Shown here in pieces: positions 8,474-17,281 of a stretch of DNA of 64,000 bases; within the stretch, counting starts at the first letter, position 1, and each line of letters starts with the position of its first letter. The stretch is from Nonomuraea gerenzanensis. Lineage in GTDB: Bacteria > Actinomycetota > Actinomycetes > Streptosporangiales > Streptosporangiaceae. The notes under the pieces were generated by a model. It had not been told where the DNA came from, did no database searches, and saw nothing but the letters and a program-made list of their open reading frames with translations. The stretch lies in contig NZ_CP084058.1 in the NCBI RefSeq assembly GCF_020215645.1, forward strand, positions 11,338,501 through 11,402,500, in the 5' to 3' direction. The translations under genes were made by a program, and so were the position numbers.

Positions 8474-8541
8474 TTCCTCGTCAGCTCCGGCTTCCGCGTA
8501 GCTCCGGCTTCCGCGTAGCTCCGGCTTCCTCGTCAGCTCCA
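8474..8541. repeat. Short tandem repeat at the 3' end of the E2 gene
   Basis: On the minus strand, two copies of the 17-mer TACGCGGAAGCCGGAGC are flanked on both sides by a GGAGCTGACGAGGAAG-type block. The first such block spans the E2 stop codon, so the pattern is A-B-B-A. It probably arose by slippage. Confidence 0.75.
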
Positions 8542-10014
8542 GACGAGCATGCGCAGGGGGTCCTCCAGCATCGCGCCCACGTCCGCCAGGAAGAGCGAGC
8601 CCAGCTCGCCGTCCACCATGCGGTGGTCGAACGAGAGCGACAGAGTGGCCACCTTGCGGACCGCCAGCTCGCCGTCCACCACCCACGGCATGTCCCTGAC
8701 CTGGCCGACCGCCAAGATGGCCGCCTCGCCCGGGTTGATGATCGGGGTGCCGCCGTCCACGCCGAACACGCCGACGTTGGTGATGGTGATCGTGCCGCCC
8801 GCCATCTCGGCGGGCTGGGTGCGGCCGGCCCTGGCCGTCTCCGCGAGTGCCGCGAGCCGCCCGGCCAGGGCGGGCAGCGAGAGGTCCTGGGCGTCCTTGA
8901 TGTTGGGGACCAGGAGTCCTCTGGGGGTGGCGGCGGCGATGCCCAGGTTCACGTAGTGCTTGACGACGATCTCCTGGGCCTGCTCGTCCCAGGTGGCGTT
9001 GATCGCCGGGTGGCGCGCGATCGCCGTCAGGACCGCCTTGGCCACCAGGAGCAGCGGGGTCACCTTGACCTCGGCGAAGTCCGCCAGGGTGCGCATGCGG
9101 CGGACCGCCTCCATCGTGGCCGTCATGTCCACCTGGAGGAACTCGGTGACGTGCGGGGCCGTGAAGGCGCTGGTGACCATGGCCTGGGCGGTGGCCTTGC
9201 GGACGCCCTTGATGGGGATGCGCTCCTCACGCGCGCCCGGCTGCGGGACCGGCTGCTCGACCGGCTGCTGGGCAGGGGCCTGGGCCGCCGCGTGGACGTC
9301 GTCGCGGGTGATCGAGCCCTGCGGGCCGGTGCCGGTGATCGTGACCAGGTCCACGCCCAGGTCTCTGGCCAGCTTGCGCACGGGCGGCTTGGCCAGGACG
9401 GCCACGCGGCTCGGCGTCGTACGCACTGTGTCGGGAGCCGTGTCGGGAGCCGTGTCGGGAGCGGCTTGCGGCATCGTGGCGGGAGGTGACGCGGGCGGGC
9501 CGTCCACCTCGACGCGGGACGGGTTGGCCACCGGGTTGGCGGGGATGCCCGCGGCCGGTTGCCTGCGGGCCCGGCGCTTGGTGGCGCCGGTCTTGACGCC
9601 GTAGCCGACCAGGACCGCCTGGCGCTCCTCCTTCGGCGCCGGGCTGCCGTGGGCGCCCGGCTCCACGGCACCCTCCGCCGGCGGCTTCGGCACCATGTCG
9701 TCGGCCAGCGCCGCCAGGTCGCCCGGAGCGTGGGCGGGCGTGCCGGCCGCCGGCGCGGGAGCCGCGCCGCCCTCCTCGGCCGTGTCGACGGCGATGATGG
9801 CCACACCGACGTCGACCGTGTCGCCCTCCTCGGCCATCAGCCCCGCCACCACGCCGTCCCACGGGATGGGCAGCTCGACGATCGACTTGGCCGTCTCGAT
9901 CTCCACGACGATCTGGTTGACCTTGACCGCATCACCCGCCTTGACGTGCCAGCGGACGATCTCGGCCTCCGTCAGCCCTTCACCGACGTCGGGAAGCTTG
10001 AACTCGCGTCGCAT
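8533..10014 (-). CDS. bkdC: Branched-chain 2-oxoacid dehydrogenase E2 (dihydrolipoyl acyltransferase)
   Basis: 493 residues. An N-terminal lipoyl domain (1-76) has lipoyl Lys43 in ETAKSIVEL. An Ala/Pro-rich linker follows, then a peripheral-subunit-binding domain near 205-245 (VRKLARDLGVDL...GPQGSITRDDV). The C-terminal catalytic domain has the active-site motif FDHRMVDG near 465. It transfers the branched acyl group from lipoate to CoA. It is the third gene of the E1alpha-E1beta-E2 operon, 12 bp after E1beta, with GAGGGGG before the ATG. Single lipoyl domain and neighbours favour BCKDH over pyruvate dehydrogenase. Confidence 0.93.
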   Translation of the reverse strand: MRREFKLPDVGEGLTEAEIVRWHVKAGDAVKVNQIVVEIETAKSIVELPIPWDGVVAGLMAEEGDTVDVGVAIIAVDTAEEGGAAPAPAAGTPAHAPGDLAALADDMVPKPPAEGAVEPGAHGSPAPKEERQAVLVGYGVKTGATKRRARRQPAAGIPANPVANPSRVEVDGPPASPPATMPQAAPDTAPDTAPDTVRTTPSRVAVLAKPPVRKLARDLGVDLVTITGTGPQGSITRDDVHAAAQAPAQQPVEQPVPQPGAREERIPIKGVRKATAQAMVTSAFTAPHVTEFLQVDMTATMEAVRRMRTLADFAEVKVTPLLLVAKAVLTAIARHPAINATWDEQAQEIVVKHYVNLGIAAATPRGLLVPNIKDAQDLSLPALAGRLAALAETARAGRTQPAEMAGGTITITNVGVFGVDGGTPIINPGEAAILAVGQVRDMPWVVDGELAVRKVATLSLSFDHRMVDGELGSLFLADVGAMLEDPLRMLVWS

Positions 10015-10026
10015 CGCGCAACCCCC

Positions 10027-11007
10027 TCAGTACCCGAAGGTCCGGTCGACGGCGTCGAGCACGCGGTCCAGGTCGGGCAGGTAGTGCTCCTCCAGCTTGG
10101 ACGGGGGGTAGGGGGTGGAGAAGCCGCCGACCCGCAGCACGGGCGACTCCAGGTGGTAGAAGCACCGCTCGGTGATCCGCGCGGCCAGCTCGGCGCCGAA
10201 ACCGCTGTTGACCGGGGCCTCGTGGACGACCACGACGCGGCCCGTGCGGCGTACGGACTCCATCACGACCGGCTCGTCCAGCGGGTTGAGCGAGCGCAGG
10301 TCGATGACCTCCAGCGAGCGCCCGTCGTCCTCGGCCGCCGTGGCGGCCTCCAGGCAGGTCTTGACCATGGGCCCATAGGCCAGGACCGTGACGTCGGCGC
10401 CGGGGCGGACGGTCCGGGCGGAGTGCAGCGGCGCCCACCAGTCGGTGGAGGAGGTGTCGATGTCGGCCTTCTCCCAGTAGCGGCGCTTGGGCTCGAAGAA
10501 GAGCACCGGGTCGTCGCTGCGGATGGCCTGCTGGATCATGCTGTAGGCGTCGGCCGGGTTGGAGCAGGCGACGACGCGCAGGCCGGCCGTGTGGGTGAAG
10601 TACGCCTCCGGCGACTCGCTGTGGTGCTCGACCGCGCCGATGCCGCCGCCGCAGGGGATGCGGACAACGACCGGCAGCTTGATCGCGCCCAGCGAGCGCA
10701 TCGGCATCTTGGCGAGCTGCGTGATGATCTGGTCGGCGGCAGGGAAGACGAACCCGTCGAACTGGATCTCGCACACCGGCCGGTAGCCGCGCAGCGCGAG
10801 CCCGATCGCGGTGCCGATGATGCCCGATTCGGCCAGCGGCGTGTCGATCACGCGGTCCTCGCCGAAGTCCTTCTGCAGGCCGTCGGTGACGCGGAAGACG
10901 CCGCCCAGCTTGCCGACGTCCTCGCCCATGATGAGAACCTTGGGGTCGTCCTCCATCGCCTTGCGCATGCCCTCGTTCAGGGCCTTCGACAGACTCAGGA
11001 CCGTCAT
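10027..11007 (-). CDS. bkdB: Branched-chain 2-oxoacid dehydrogenase E1 beta
   Basis: 326 residues, transketolase-like beta chain: MTVLSLSKALNEGMRKAM start, LIMGEDVGKLGGVFRVTDGL near 30-50, and a C-terminal transketolase domain with FGAELAARITERCF. With E1alpha it forms the thiamine-diphosphate heterotetramer that decarboxylates 2-oxoisovalerate and related acids. The ATG at 11007 overlaps the E1alpha TGA by 4 bp (ATGA), indicating translational coupling. The longer open frame upstream is a shadow of E1alpha. Confidence 0.94.
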   Translation of the reverse strand: MTVLSLSKALNEGMRKAMEDDPKVLIMGEDVGKLGGVFRVTDGLQKDFGEDRVIDTPLAESGIIGTAIGLALRGYRPVCEIQFDGFVFPAADQIITQLAKMPMRSLGAIKLPVVVRIPCGGGIGAVEHHSESPEAYFTHTAGLRVVACSNPADAYSMIQQAIRSDDPVLFFEPKRRYWEKADIDTSSTDWWAPLHSARTVRPGADVTVLAYGPMVKTCLEAATAAEDDGRSLEVIDLRSLNPLDEPVVMESVRRTGRVVVVHEAPVNSGFGAELAARITERCFYHLESPVLRVGGFSTPYPPSKLEEHYLPDLDRVLDAVDRTFGY

Positions 11008-12086
11008 TTCTCGAACCCCTCCAAGTACGCGGCGAACTGGGCGCGCTCCTGGTCGATCAGGGCGTGGGGCTCGCGGTAGACGTGGTCGAAGATGTCGAGC
11101 GGCTCGGGGTCGGGCATGGCCAGGCAGCGCCTGCGCAGGTCCGCGCCGAGCTGGTCGGCCTCGGCCTCCACAGCGTCGAAGAAGGCCTGGTCGCCCTGCT
11201 CGTTCTTGAACAGGTACGCCTTGACCCGCTCGATCGGGTCCTTGAGCTTCCACGCCTCCAGCTCGCTGGCCACGCGGTAGCGCGTGGGGTCGTCGGTGGT
11301 GGTGTGGGCGCCCATCCGGTACGTGTACGCCTCGATGAGCGTCGGCCCCTGCCCCGTACGGGCGGCTTCGAGCGCCTTGCGCGTCACCGCGAGGCAGGCG
11401 AACACGTCGTTGCCGTCGACCCTGATGCCGGGGAACCCGAACCCGGAGGCCCGCCGGTAGAGCGGGATGCGGGTCTGCTTCTCCAGCGGCTCGGAGATGG
11501 CCCACTGGTTGTTCTGGCAGAAGAACACGATCGGCGCGTTGAACACGCTGGCCCAGATGAACGACTCGTTGACGTCACCCTGGGAGGTGGCGCCGTCGCC
11601 GAAGTAGACGATGGTCGCCGCGCTCGCGTCGTCGCGCTGGATGCCCATCGCGTAGCCGACCGCGTGCAGGGTCTGGCTGCCGATCACGATCGTGTAGAGG
11701 TGGAAGTTGTGCTCCTTGGGGTCCCATCCCCCGTGGTTGACGCCCCTGAACAGGCCCAGCAGCTTGACCGGGTCGACGTCTCGGCACCACGCCACGCCGT
11801 GCTCGCGGTAGGTGGGGAAGGCCATGTCGGCGTCGGTGAGCGCGCGCCCGGAGCCGATCTGGGCGGCCTCCTGGCCGAGCAGCGAGGCCCAGATGCCCAG
11901 CTCGCCCTGCCGTTGCAGCGCCACGGCCTCCAGGTCGATGCGCCGGACGAGGACGAGGTCGCGGTAGAGCGACCGGATCTCCTCCGGGGTCAGGTCTATG
12001 TCGTAGTCGGGATGCTCGACCCGCTCTCCCTCGGGGGTGAGCAGCTGGACGAGCTCAGGAGATGCTCCCGAGGCGTCTATGGTCAT
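11004..12086 (-). CDS. bkdA: Branched-chain 2-oxoacid dehydrogenase E1 alpha
   Basis: 360 residues with the thiamine-diphosphate motif GDGATSQGDVNESF (about 170-183) and the phosphorylation-loop-like region YRMGAHTTTDDPTRYR. The N-terminal IDLTPEEIRSLYRDLVLVRRID is typical of BCKDH/PDH E1alpha of the two-subunit type. AGGAG lies 6 nt before the ATG at 12086. It leads the operon; an iron-box-like palindrome lies about 50 bp upstream. Product acyl-CoAs would feed branched-chain catabolism and iso/anteiso fatty-acid primers. Confidence 0.93.
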   Translation of the reverse strand: MTIDASGASPELVQLLTPEGERVEHPDYDIDLTPEEIRSLYRDLVLVRRIDLEAVALQRQGELGIWASLLGQEAAQIGSGRALTDADMAFPTYREHGVAWCRDVDPVKLLGLFRGVNHGGWDPKEHNFHLYTIVIGSQTLHAVGYAMGIQRDDASAATIVYFGDGATSQGDVNESFIWASVFNAPIVFFCQNNQWAISEPLEKQTRIPLYRRASGFGFPGIRVDGNDVFACLAVTRKALEAARTGQGPTLIEAYTYRMGAHTTTDDPTRYRVASELEAWKLKDPIERVKAYLFKNEQGDQAFFDAVEAEADQLGADLRRRCLAMPDPEPLDIFDHVYREPHALIDQERAQFAAYLEGFEK

Positions 12087-12134
12087 GCGCCACTCCTGCT
12101 GGTCAGGGGCCGGACTTCGGATGGGGTTACCAAC

Positions 12135-12153
12135 TTAGGCCAGCCTTACCTAA
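12135..12153. promoter_or_regulatory. IdeR/DmdR-like iron box upstream of bkd operon
   Basis: The 19-mer TTAGGCCAGCCTTACCTAA agrees with the DtxR/IdeR consensus TTAGGTTAGSCTAACCTAA at 16 of 19 positions and keeps both outer half-sites (TTAGG and CCTAA). It sits 49-67 bp before the E1alpha start and about 165 bp from divergent purS. Iron-dependent repression of the operon is inferred only. Confidence 0.6.
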
Positions 12154-12316
12154 CGACGAACCGGGAGGTGGTGGTTCGTACGCTTTCGGGGCCATCGTGG
12201 CAGACGTCACAGCCCTGTGCGCAAGCCCCATGTCCTCCCCGTTCCCGTTGTGGTGGCAGCCACACGCGCCGGTAGGCTGTGCTTCCCATCCACCCACCGC
12301 TCCCAGGAGGAACGCA

Positions 12317-12562
12317 GTGGCCCGCGTCATCGTGGACGTCATGTTGAAGCCCGAGATCCTCGATCCGCAGGGCCAGGCCATCGCCAGGGCGCTGCCCAGA
12401 CTCGGCTTCGCCGGCGTCTCGGCCGTGCGTCAGGGCAAGCGCTTCGAGGTCGAGCTCGACGGTCCGGCCGACGACGCGGCACTGGAGGAAGTGCGCAAGA
12501 TGGCCGAGACGCTGCTCGCCAACACCGTCATCGAGGACTACAGCGTCCGGGTCGAGGGCTAA
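12317..12562 (+). CDS. purS: Phosphoribosylformylglycinamidine synthase subunit PurS
   Basis: 81 residues, the full size for PurS: ARVIVDVMLKPEILDPQGQA, then the VRQGKRFEVEL strand. PurS bridges PurQ and PurL in the three-part FGAM synthase and helps ammonia channelling. The GTG at 12317 has AGGAGG 5 nt upstream. It is separated from purQ by an anti-sigma-kinase gene and a hairpin, unlike the tight purSQL arrangement of many bacteria. Confidence 0.95.
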   Translation: MARVIVDVMLKPEILDPQGQAIARALPRLGFAGVSAVRQGKRFEVELDGPADDAALEEVRKMAETLLANTVIEDYSVRVEG

Positions 12563-12572
12563 GGCACATTTG

Positions 12573-12596
12573 CCGCCCCGATTTCCCCTGGGGCGG
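12573..12596 (+). terminator. Hairpin after purS
   Basis: CCGCCCC/GGGGCGG, a 7-bp stem with a 10-nt loop, then TTAAAG. It is weak, so it may attenuate rather than end transcription into the downstream genes. Confidence 0.5.
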
Positions 12597-12730
12597 TTAA
12601 AGCCTGGTTGCGCCGTGACACAATGCCACGGGCGTGCCAACACTAAATAACAACAACGTGATTTTGCGGTTAGCCCCGTTTTCTCAGGGAAACCTACTCC
12701 AGGTGAGATTCCGGCGCCCGGAGGAGTCCG

Positions 12731-13168
12731 GTGGATATTGAGTTCTCGTTGGCACTGCCTCGGGATGCGATCGGCATACCGATGGTCAGGCGAGTGCTAG
12801 GCGACGCCATGCGTTCACTCAACGTGAGCGAGACGTGCATCGCCGACATGCTGCTCGCCGTCTCCGAGGCATGCTCCAACGCGGTCCGGCACGGAGGGCC
12901 GGCCAACCGCTACGAGGTGACGGCGGCCATCGGCGCCGGCCAGTGCGACGTGCGCGTGGCCGACAACGGTGCCGGTGTCCCCGCGATGCCCCAGCACTTC
13001 CCGCCTCCCGACACCGAGAACGGCCGCGGCCTGCTGATCATGCGCTCCGTCGTCGACGAGATCTCCTTCGGCGTCACGCCCGGCCGGGGCACCACGGTCC
13101 ACCTGCGCAAGCACCTCGCCTGGGACGACGGCGCCAAGGCCCGTCCCCGCGAGCTGGCCGCTGTCTGA
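12731..13168 (+). CDS. RsbW-like anti-sigma factor / HATPase domain regulator
   Basis: 145 residues, a single GHKL ATPase domain of the anti-sigma serine kinase type. N box EACSNAVRHG near residue 50, G1 box DNGAGVP near 80 and G2 box GRGLLIMRSVVD near 100 are present. Such proteins bind a sigma factor or phosphorylate an anti-anti-sigma factor; neither partner is nearby. The GTG start at 12731 follows GGAGGAG. The gene sits between purS and purQ in the same direction. Confidence 0.88.
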   Translation: MDIEFSLALPRDAIGIPMVRRVLGDAMRSLNVSETCIADMLLAVSEACSNAVRHGGPANRYEVTAAIGAGQCDVRVADNGAGVPAMPQHFPPPDTENGRGLLIMRSVVDEISFGVTPGRGTTVHLRKHLAWDDGAKARPRELAAV

Positions 13169-13296
13169 GCTGCGCGTACGCGTGCCGGGTGAGCCGATGC
13201 CGACCACCTGGGAGCACCCGATAACCTGATGACACCGCCGTCCGCCCCGAAGGGACGGTGGTGCGCGCGCGCATTCCTCCGGAGGGGACGACAGTC

Positions 13297-13977
13297 ATGA
13301 GCGCTGCCCGTGTGGGCGTAGTCACGTTTCCAGGAACTCTCGACGACCAGGACGCCGCCAGAGCCGTGCGCCTCGTGGGCGCGCAGGCGGTCCCGTTGTG
13401 GCACGCCGACCACGACCTGAAGGGAGTCGACGCCGTCTTCCTGCCCGGCGGCTTCTCCTACGGCGACTACCTGCGTTGCGGAGCCATCTCGCGCTTCGCG
13501 CCGCTCATGGAGGAGCTCGTCCCCGCCGCCAGGGCCGGGCTGCCCGTGATCGGCACCTGCAACGGGTTCCAGATCCTGTGCGAGGCGCACCTGCTGCCCG
13601 GCGCGCTGACGCGTAACGCCTCGCTGCACTACGTCTGCCGCGACCAGCGGCTGAAGGTCGAGCAGACCGCGACGTCCTGGACGAACTCCTTCACCCAGGG
13701 CCAGGAGATCGTGCTGCCGATCAAGCACGGCGAGGGCCGCTACGTGGCCTCCGACGACACGCTGGCCGCGCTGGAGGCGGGCGGTCACGTGGTCTTCCGC
13801 TACGTCGGCAACCCCAACGGCTCGCTCAACGACATCGCCGGCATCCGCAACGAGGCGGGCAACGTGGTGGGCCTCATGCCGCACCCCGAGCACGCCGTCG
13901 AGGACCTGGTGGGCGCCCCGAGCACCGACGGGCTCGGCGTCTTCACCTCCATCCTGAAGAACCTGGTGAACGCATGA
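13297..13977 (+). CDS. purQ: Phosphoribosylformylglycinamidine synthase glutaminase subunit PurQ
   Basis: 226 residues of a class I glutamine amidotransferase. Nucleophile Cys lies in [13 protein letters not shown] (about 85-97), with the His/Glu pair in MPHPEHAVE near the C-terminus. It releases ammonia from glutamine for PurL. GGAGGGG precedes the ATG at 13297; the in-frame GTG at 13258 lacks one. Its TGA overlaps the purL ATG by 4 bp. Confidence 0.95.
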   Translation: MSAARVGVVTFPGTLDDQDAARAVRLVGAQAVPLWHADHDLKGVDAVFLPGGFSYGDYLRCGAISRFAPLMEELVPAARAGLPVIGTCNGFQILCEAHLLPGALTRNASLHYVCRDQRLKVEQTATSWTNSFTQGQEIVLPIKHGEGRYVASDDTLAALEAGGHVVFRYVGNPNGSLNDIAGIRNEAGNVVGLMPHPEHAVEDLVGAPSTDGLGVFTSILKNLVNA

Positions 13978-16223
13978 CAGACAGTGTGAAGCGGGCGGCG
14001 GAGACTCCCGACGAGCCGATGCCCTTCGCCGAGCTGGGGATGAAGCAGGACGAGTACGACCGGGTCAAGGAGATCCTGGGCCGCCGTCCGACCGGCTCCG
14101 AGCTGGCCATCTACAGCGTCATGTGGTCCGAGCACTGCTCGTACAAGTCGTCCAAGGTGCACCTGCGGCAGTTCGCCACCAAGGCGCCCAAGTCAGAGGC
14201 GCTGCTCGTGGGCATGGGCGAGAACGCCGGCGTGGTCGACATCGGCGACGGCTGGGCGGCCACGTTCAAGATCGAGAGCCACAACCACCCGTCCTACGTC
14301 GAGCCGCACCAGGGCGCGGCCACCGGCGTCGGCGGGATCGTGCGCGACATCATGTCGATGGGCGCCCGCCCGATCGCCGTCATGGACGCGCTGCGCTTCG
14401 GCGCGGCCGACGCCGTGGACACCCGCCGGGTGCTGCCCGGCGTGGTCGAGGGCATCAGCAGCTACGGCAACTGCCTGGGCCTGCCCAACATCGGCGGCGA
14501 GGTCGTCTTCGACCCCTGCTACCTCGGCAACCCGCTGGTCAACGCCCTGTGCGTGGGCCTGCTGCGCAAGGACCAGATCAAGCTGGCCACCGCGCCCGGC
14601 CCCGGCAACAAGGTGGTGCTGTTCGGCGCCTCCACCGGCCCCGACGGCATCGGCGGCGCCTCCGTGCTGGCCAGCGCCACGTTCGAGGACGAGTCGCAGG
14701 CCAAGCGGCCCGCCGTGCAGGTGGGCGACCCGTTCATGGAGAAGCTGCTCATCGAGTGCTGCCTGGAGCTGTACGCGGCCGACGTGGTCGTCGGCATCCA
14801 GGACCTCGGCGCGGCCGGCGTCTCCTGCGCCACCACCGAGCTGGCCGCCAAGGGCACCGGCGGCATGACCGTCGACCTCAACCTGGTCCCGCTGCGCGAC
14901 CCCTCGCTCAGGCCCGAGGAGATCCTCATGAGCGAGTCGCAGGAGCGCATGATGGCCGTCGTCCGGCCGGACGACATCCCCGCGTTCATGGCGATCTGCG
15001 AGAAGTGGGACGTGCCCGCCACCGTCATCGGCGAGGTCACCGACACCGGCCGCCTCGTCATGACCTGGGACGGCGAGATCATCGTGGACATCCCGCCGGG
15101 CACCGCCGCCGACGACGGCCCCGTCTACGAGCGGCCTTTCCACGAGCCGGCCGGGCAGGCCGCACTCAACGGCGACACGCCCGACCGGCTGGAGCGGCCC
15201 ACCGACCTGCGCGCGACCCTGCTCAAGCTGCTCGGCTCGCCCAACCTGGCCTCCAAGTCGTGGGTGACCGACCAGTACGACCGCTACGTGCGCTCCAACA
15301 CCGTGCTGGCCCAGCCGGCCGACGCGGGCATGCTGCGCATCTCGGAGGCGATCGAGGGCGCGGAGCCGACCACGCGGGGCATCGCGCTGTCCACCGACGG
15401 CAACGGCCGCTACGCCAAGCTCGACCCGTACGCGGGGGCGCAGCTCGCGCTGGCCGAGGCGTACCGGAACGTGGCCGTGACCGGCGCCAAGCCGCTGGCC
15501 GTCACCAACTGCCTCAACTTCGGCTCCCCCGAGGACCCCGAGGTCATGTGGCAGTTCGCCGAGGCCACCCGCGGGCTCGCCGACGCCTGCAGGGCGCTGG
15601 GCGTGCCGGTCACCGGGGGCAACGTCTCCTTCTACAACCAGACCGGCTCCACGGCCATCCACCCCACGCCCGTCGTGGGCGTGCTCGGCGTGATCGAGGA
15701 CGTCGCCAAGCGGGTGCCGTCCGGGTTCACCGCCGAGGGGCTGCGGGTCGTGCTGCTCGGCGACACCGGCGAGGAGTTCGGCGGCTCCGAGTGGGCCCAC
15801 GTCGAGCACCGCCACCTGGGCGGGCTGCCGCCGCAGGCCGACCTGGAGGCCGAGCAGGCGCTGGCCACCGTGCTGGTGGAGGCGGGCAGGCGCGGGCTGC
15901 TCGAAGGCTCGCACGACCTGTCGGACGGCGGGCTGGCCATCGCGCTGGCCGAGTCCTGCCTGGCGCGGGGCGTCGGGGCCGAGGTCGAGCTGACGGGTGA
16001 CGCGTTCACCGACCTGTTCAGCGAGTCCGCGGCGCGGGCGCTGGTCGTGGTGCGGCCGGAGGCCTACGAGGAGTTCGCGTCGCTGTGCGGGCGGCATGAC
16101 GTGCCCTGTTACAGGCTGGGGATGACCGGCGGGGAGTCGCTGGTCGTCAAGGGCGTGTTCGAGGTCTCCGTGACGGAGCTGCGGGAAACGCACACGGCCG
16201 CGCTTCCCGCGCTGTTCGGCTGA
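13974..16223 (+). CDS. purL: Phosphoribosylformylglycinamidine synthase subunit PurL (small form)
   Basis: 749 residues, the short PurL that works with separate PurS and PurQ. The N-terminal [10 protein letters not shown] and [20 protein letters not shown] motifs and the two internally duplicated AIRS-like halves (second half from about residue 430; [17 protein letters not shown]) are present. It makes FGAM from FGAR with ATP and ammonia. The ATGA overlap with purQ gives translational coupling. A hairpin follows the stop codon. Confidence 0.96.
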   Translation: MTDSVKRAAETPDEPMPFAELGMKQDEYDRVKEILGRRPTGSELAIYSVMWSEHCSYKSSKVHLRQFATKAPKSEALLVGMGENAGVVDIGDGWAATFKIESHNHPSYVEPHQGAATGVGGIVRDIMSMGARPIAVMDALRFGAADAVDTRRVLPGVVEGISSYGNCLGLPNIGGEVVFDPCYLGNPLVNALCVGLLRKDQIKLATAPGPGNKVVLFGASTGPDGIGGASVLASATFEDESQAKRPAVQVGDPFMEKLLIECCLELYAADVVVGIQDLGAAGVSCATTELAAKGTGGMTVDLNLVPLRDPSLRPEEILMSESQERMMAVVRPDDIPAFMAICEKWDVPATVIGEVTDTGRLVMTWDGEIIVDIPPGTAADDGPVYERPFHEPAGQAALNGDTPDRLERPTDLRATLLKLLGSPNLASKSWVTDQYDRYVRSNTVLAQPADAGMLRISEAIEGAEPTTRGIALSTDGNGRYAKLDPYAGAQLALAEAYRNVAVTGAKPLAVTNCLNFGSPEDPEVMWQFAEATRGLADACRALGVPVTGGNVSFYNQTGSTAIHPTPVVGVLGVIEDVAKRVPSGFTAEGLRVVLLGDTGEEFGGSEWAHVEHRHLGGLPPQADLEAEQALATVLVEAGRRGLLEGSHDLSDGGLAIALAESCLARGVGAEVELTGDAFTDLFSESAARALVVVRPEAYEEFASLCGRHDVPCYRLGMTGGESLVVKGVFEVSVTELRETHTAALPALFG

Positions 16224-16237
16224 GGGTGTGGTTCAGG

Positions 16238-16266
16238 AGGGCCGGTACGGGTTGCGTGCCGGCCCT
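16238..16266. terminator. Terminator between purL and the collagen-like gene
   Basis: An 11-bp stem (AGGGCCGGTAC with GTGCCGGCCCT, one G-T pair) with a 7-nt loop lies between two converging genes and can serve both. Confidence 0.7.
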
Positions 16267-16277
16267 TCCGCCTGTCG

Positions 16278-17168
16278 TTACGCCTTCTTCAGGCAGACGA
16301 CGTAGACGGTGCCGCTGACGCTGGTGCCGTTGTTGCCGCCACCGTGGGTGTAGGTCTCGGCCTGGGCAGAGGGCGAGGCCGACGGGGCGGCCTGCCGGTT
16401 GTAGTCGTTGCCGCCGCCGTTGTCGTCCTTGGCCACGGTGACGGTCCAGCTGTTGCCGGGGGAGGGCGCGCTGCCGGTGACGACCGCGTTCTTGAGCGTG
16501 CCGAACGAGAAGCCGCCGCCGGTCACCAGGCCGCCGCTGCCGCAGCTCGCCGTCTCGGAGCCGGTGCTCCTGATGCTTTCCTGCTTGACGTAGGTGGTGT
16601 AGTTGGCGCCGCTGCCGGGCTCGCCCTTGGGACCCTCGGGGCCGCGCGGGCCGGTGTCGCCCTTCGGCCCCTGCGGGCCGGTGGCGCCGGTCTTGCCGGG
16701 AAGGCCGTCCTTGCCGTCCTTGCCCGGCAGGCCGTTCTTGCCGTCGTCGCCCTTCGGGCCCTGCGGCCCCTGGGGGCCGGGCTCGCCCTGCTTGCCCTGC
16801 GGGCCGGTCTCGCCCTTGGGACCCTGCGGGCCCGCCACACCCTGCTTGCCCTGCGGCCCCGCCGGCCCACGCTCGCCCTGACGGCCCTGCTCGCCCGTCT
16901 GGACGGTGGTCGTGGAGGTGCCGGAGCCGCCGATCAGGATCCGCTCCTCCGTCTTCCTGCACTTCGTCGTCGGGTTGACGATGCGGGCGTACCGCGTCTT
17001 CTTGTGCACGCAGGCGTGCACCTCGGCGGCGGCGGACGAGGCGGTGGCGACGCCACCCACGGTGAGCAGGGAGGCGGCCAGCGCCCCGACGGCGGCGAGC
17101 GTGATCGTGCGTCCGCCTCGAACCTTGATAGCCACGGCTTTCCTTCCAGAGGAACGGTTGGTGCTCAT
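16278..17168 (-). CDS. Secreted collagen-like triple-helix repeat protein
   Basis: About 296 residues. A basic N-terminus and a hydrophobic core ([18 protein letters not shown]) ending ATASSAAAE make a signal peptide. A short domain with two cysteines follows ([20 protein letters not shown]). Then come about 30 Gly-X-Y triplets, roughly residues 95-190, rich in GPQGPKG, GEPG and GKDG. A C-terminal globular domain has two cysteines ([10 protein letters not shown] and YVVCLKK). It is probably an extracellular or cell-surface trimer of unknown role. Start choice is uncertain: ATG 17168, ATG 17177 or GTG 17186, none with a clear ribosome-binding site. Confidence 0.88.
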   Translation of the reverse strand: MSTNRSSGRKAVAIKVRGGRTITLAAVGALAASLLTVGGVATASSAAAEVHACVHKKTRYARIVNPTTKCRKTEERILIGGSGTSTTTVQTGEQGRQGERGPAGPQGKQGVAGPQGPKGETGPQGKQGEPGPQGPQGPKGDDGKNGLPGKDGKDGLPGKTGATGPQGPKGDTGPRGPEGPKGEPGSGANYTTYVKQESIRSTGSETASCGSGGLVTGGGFSFGTLKNAVVTGSAPSPGNSWTVTVAKDDNGGGNDYNRQAAPSASPSAQAETYTHGGGNNGTSVSGTVYVVCLKKA

Positions 17169-17200
17169 GTTGTGCATGAGATTCACGCTTCGACCGTTCC
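17151..17200. repeat. Nested inverted repeat over the collagen-like gene start
   Basis: GGAACGGT and ACCGTTCC form an 8-bp outer repeat enclosing a CTCATG/CATGAG inner repeat. All three candidate start codons of the collagen-like gene fall inside, so the mRNA could fold over its own start, or the DNA could be an operator. Confidence 0.5.
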
Positions 17201-17281
17201 AAAGGTGTACGCAAACTACATAACGTATCCATTACGAAACGGAGGGTTACTGACCGGTTTGACCGAAAGTCTCCGACTCAG

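Noticed and set aside
10027-11505. N-terminally extended version of E1beta
   Set aside because: The extra residues are a shadow of E1alpha; the ATG at 11007 has the family start and an ATGA overlap.
14193-16193. 666-codon antisense frame in purL
   Set aside because: Codon-bias shadow of purL; the translation is repetitive and matches no family.
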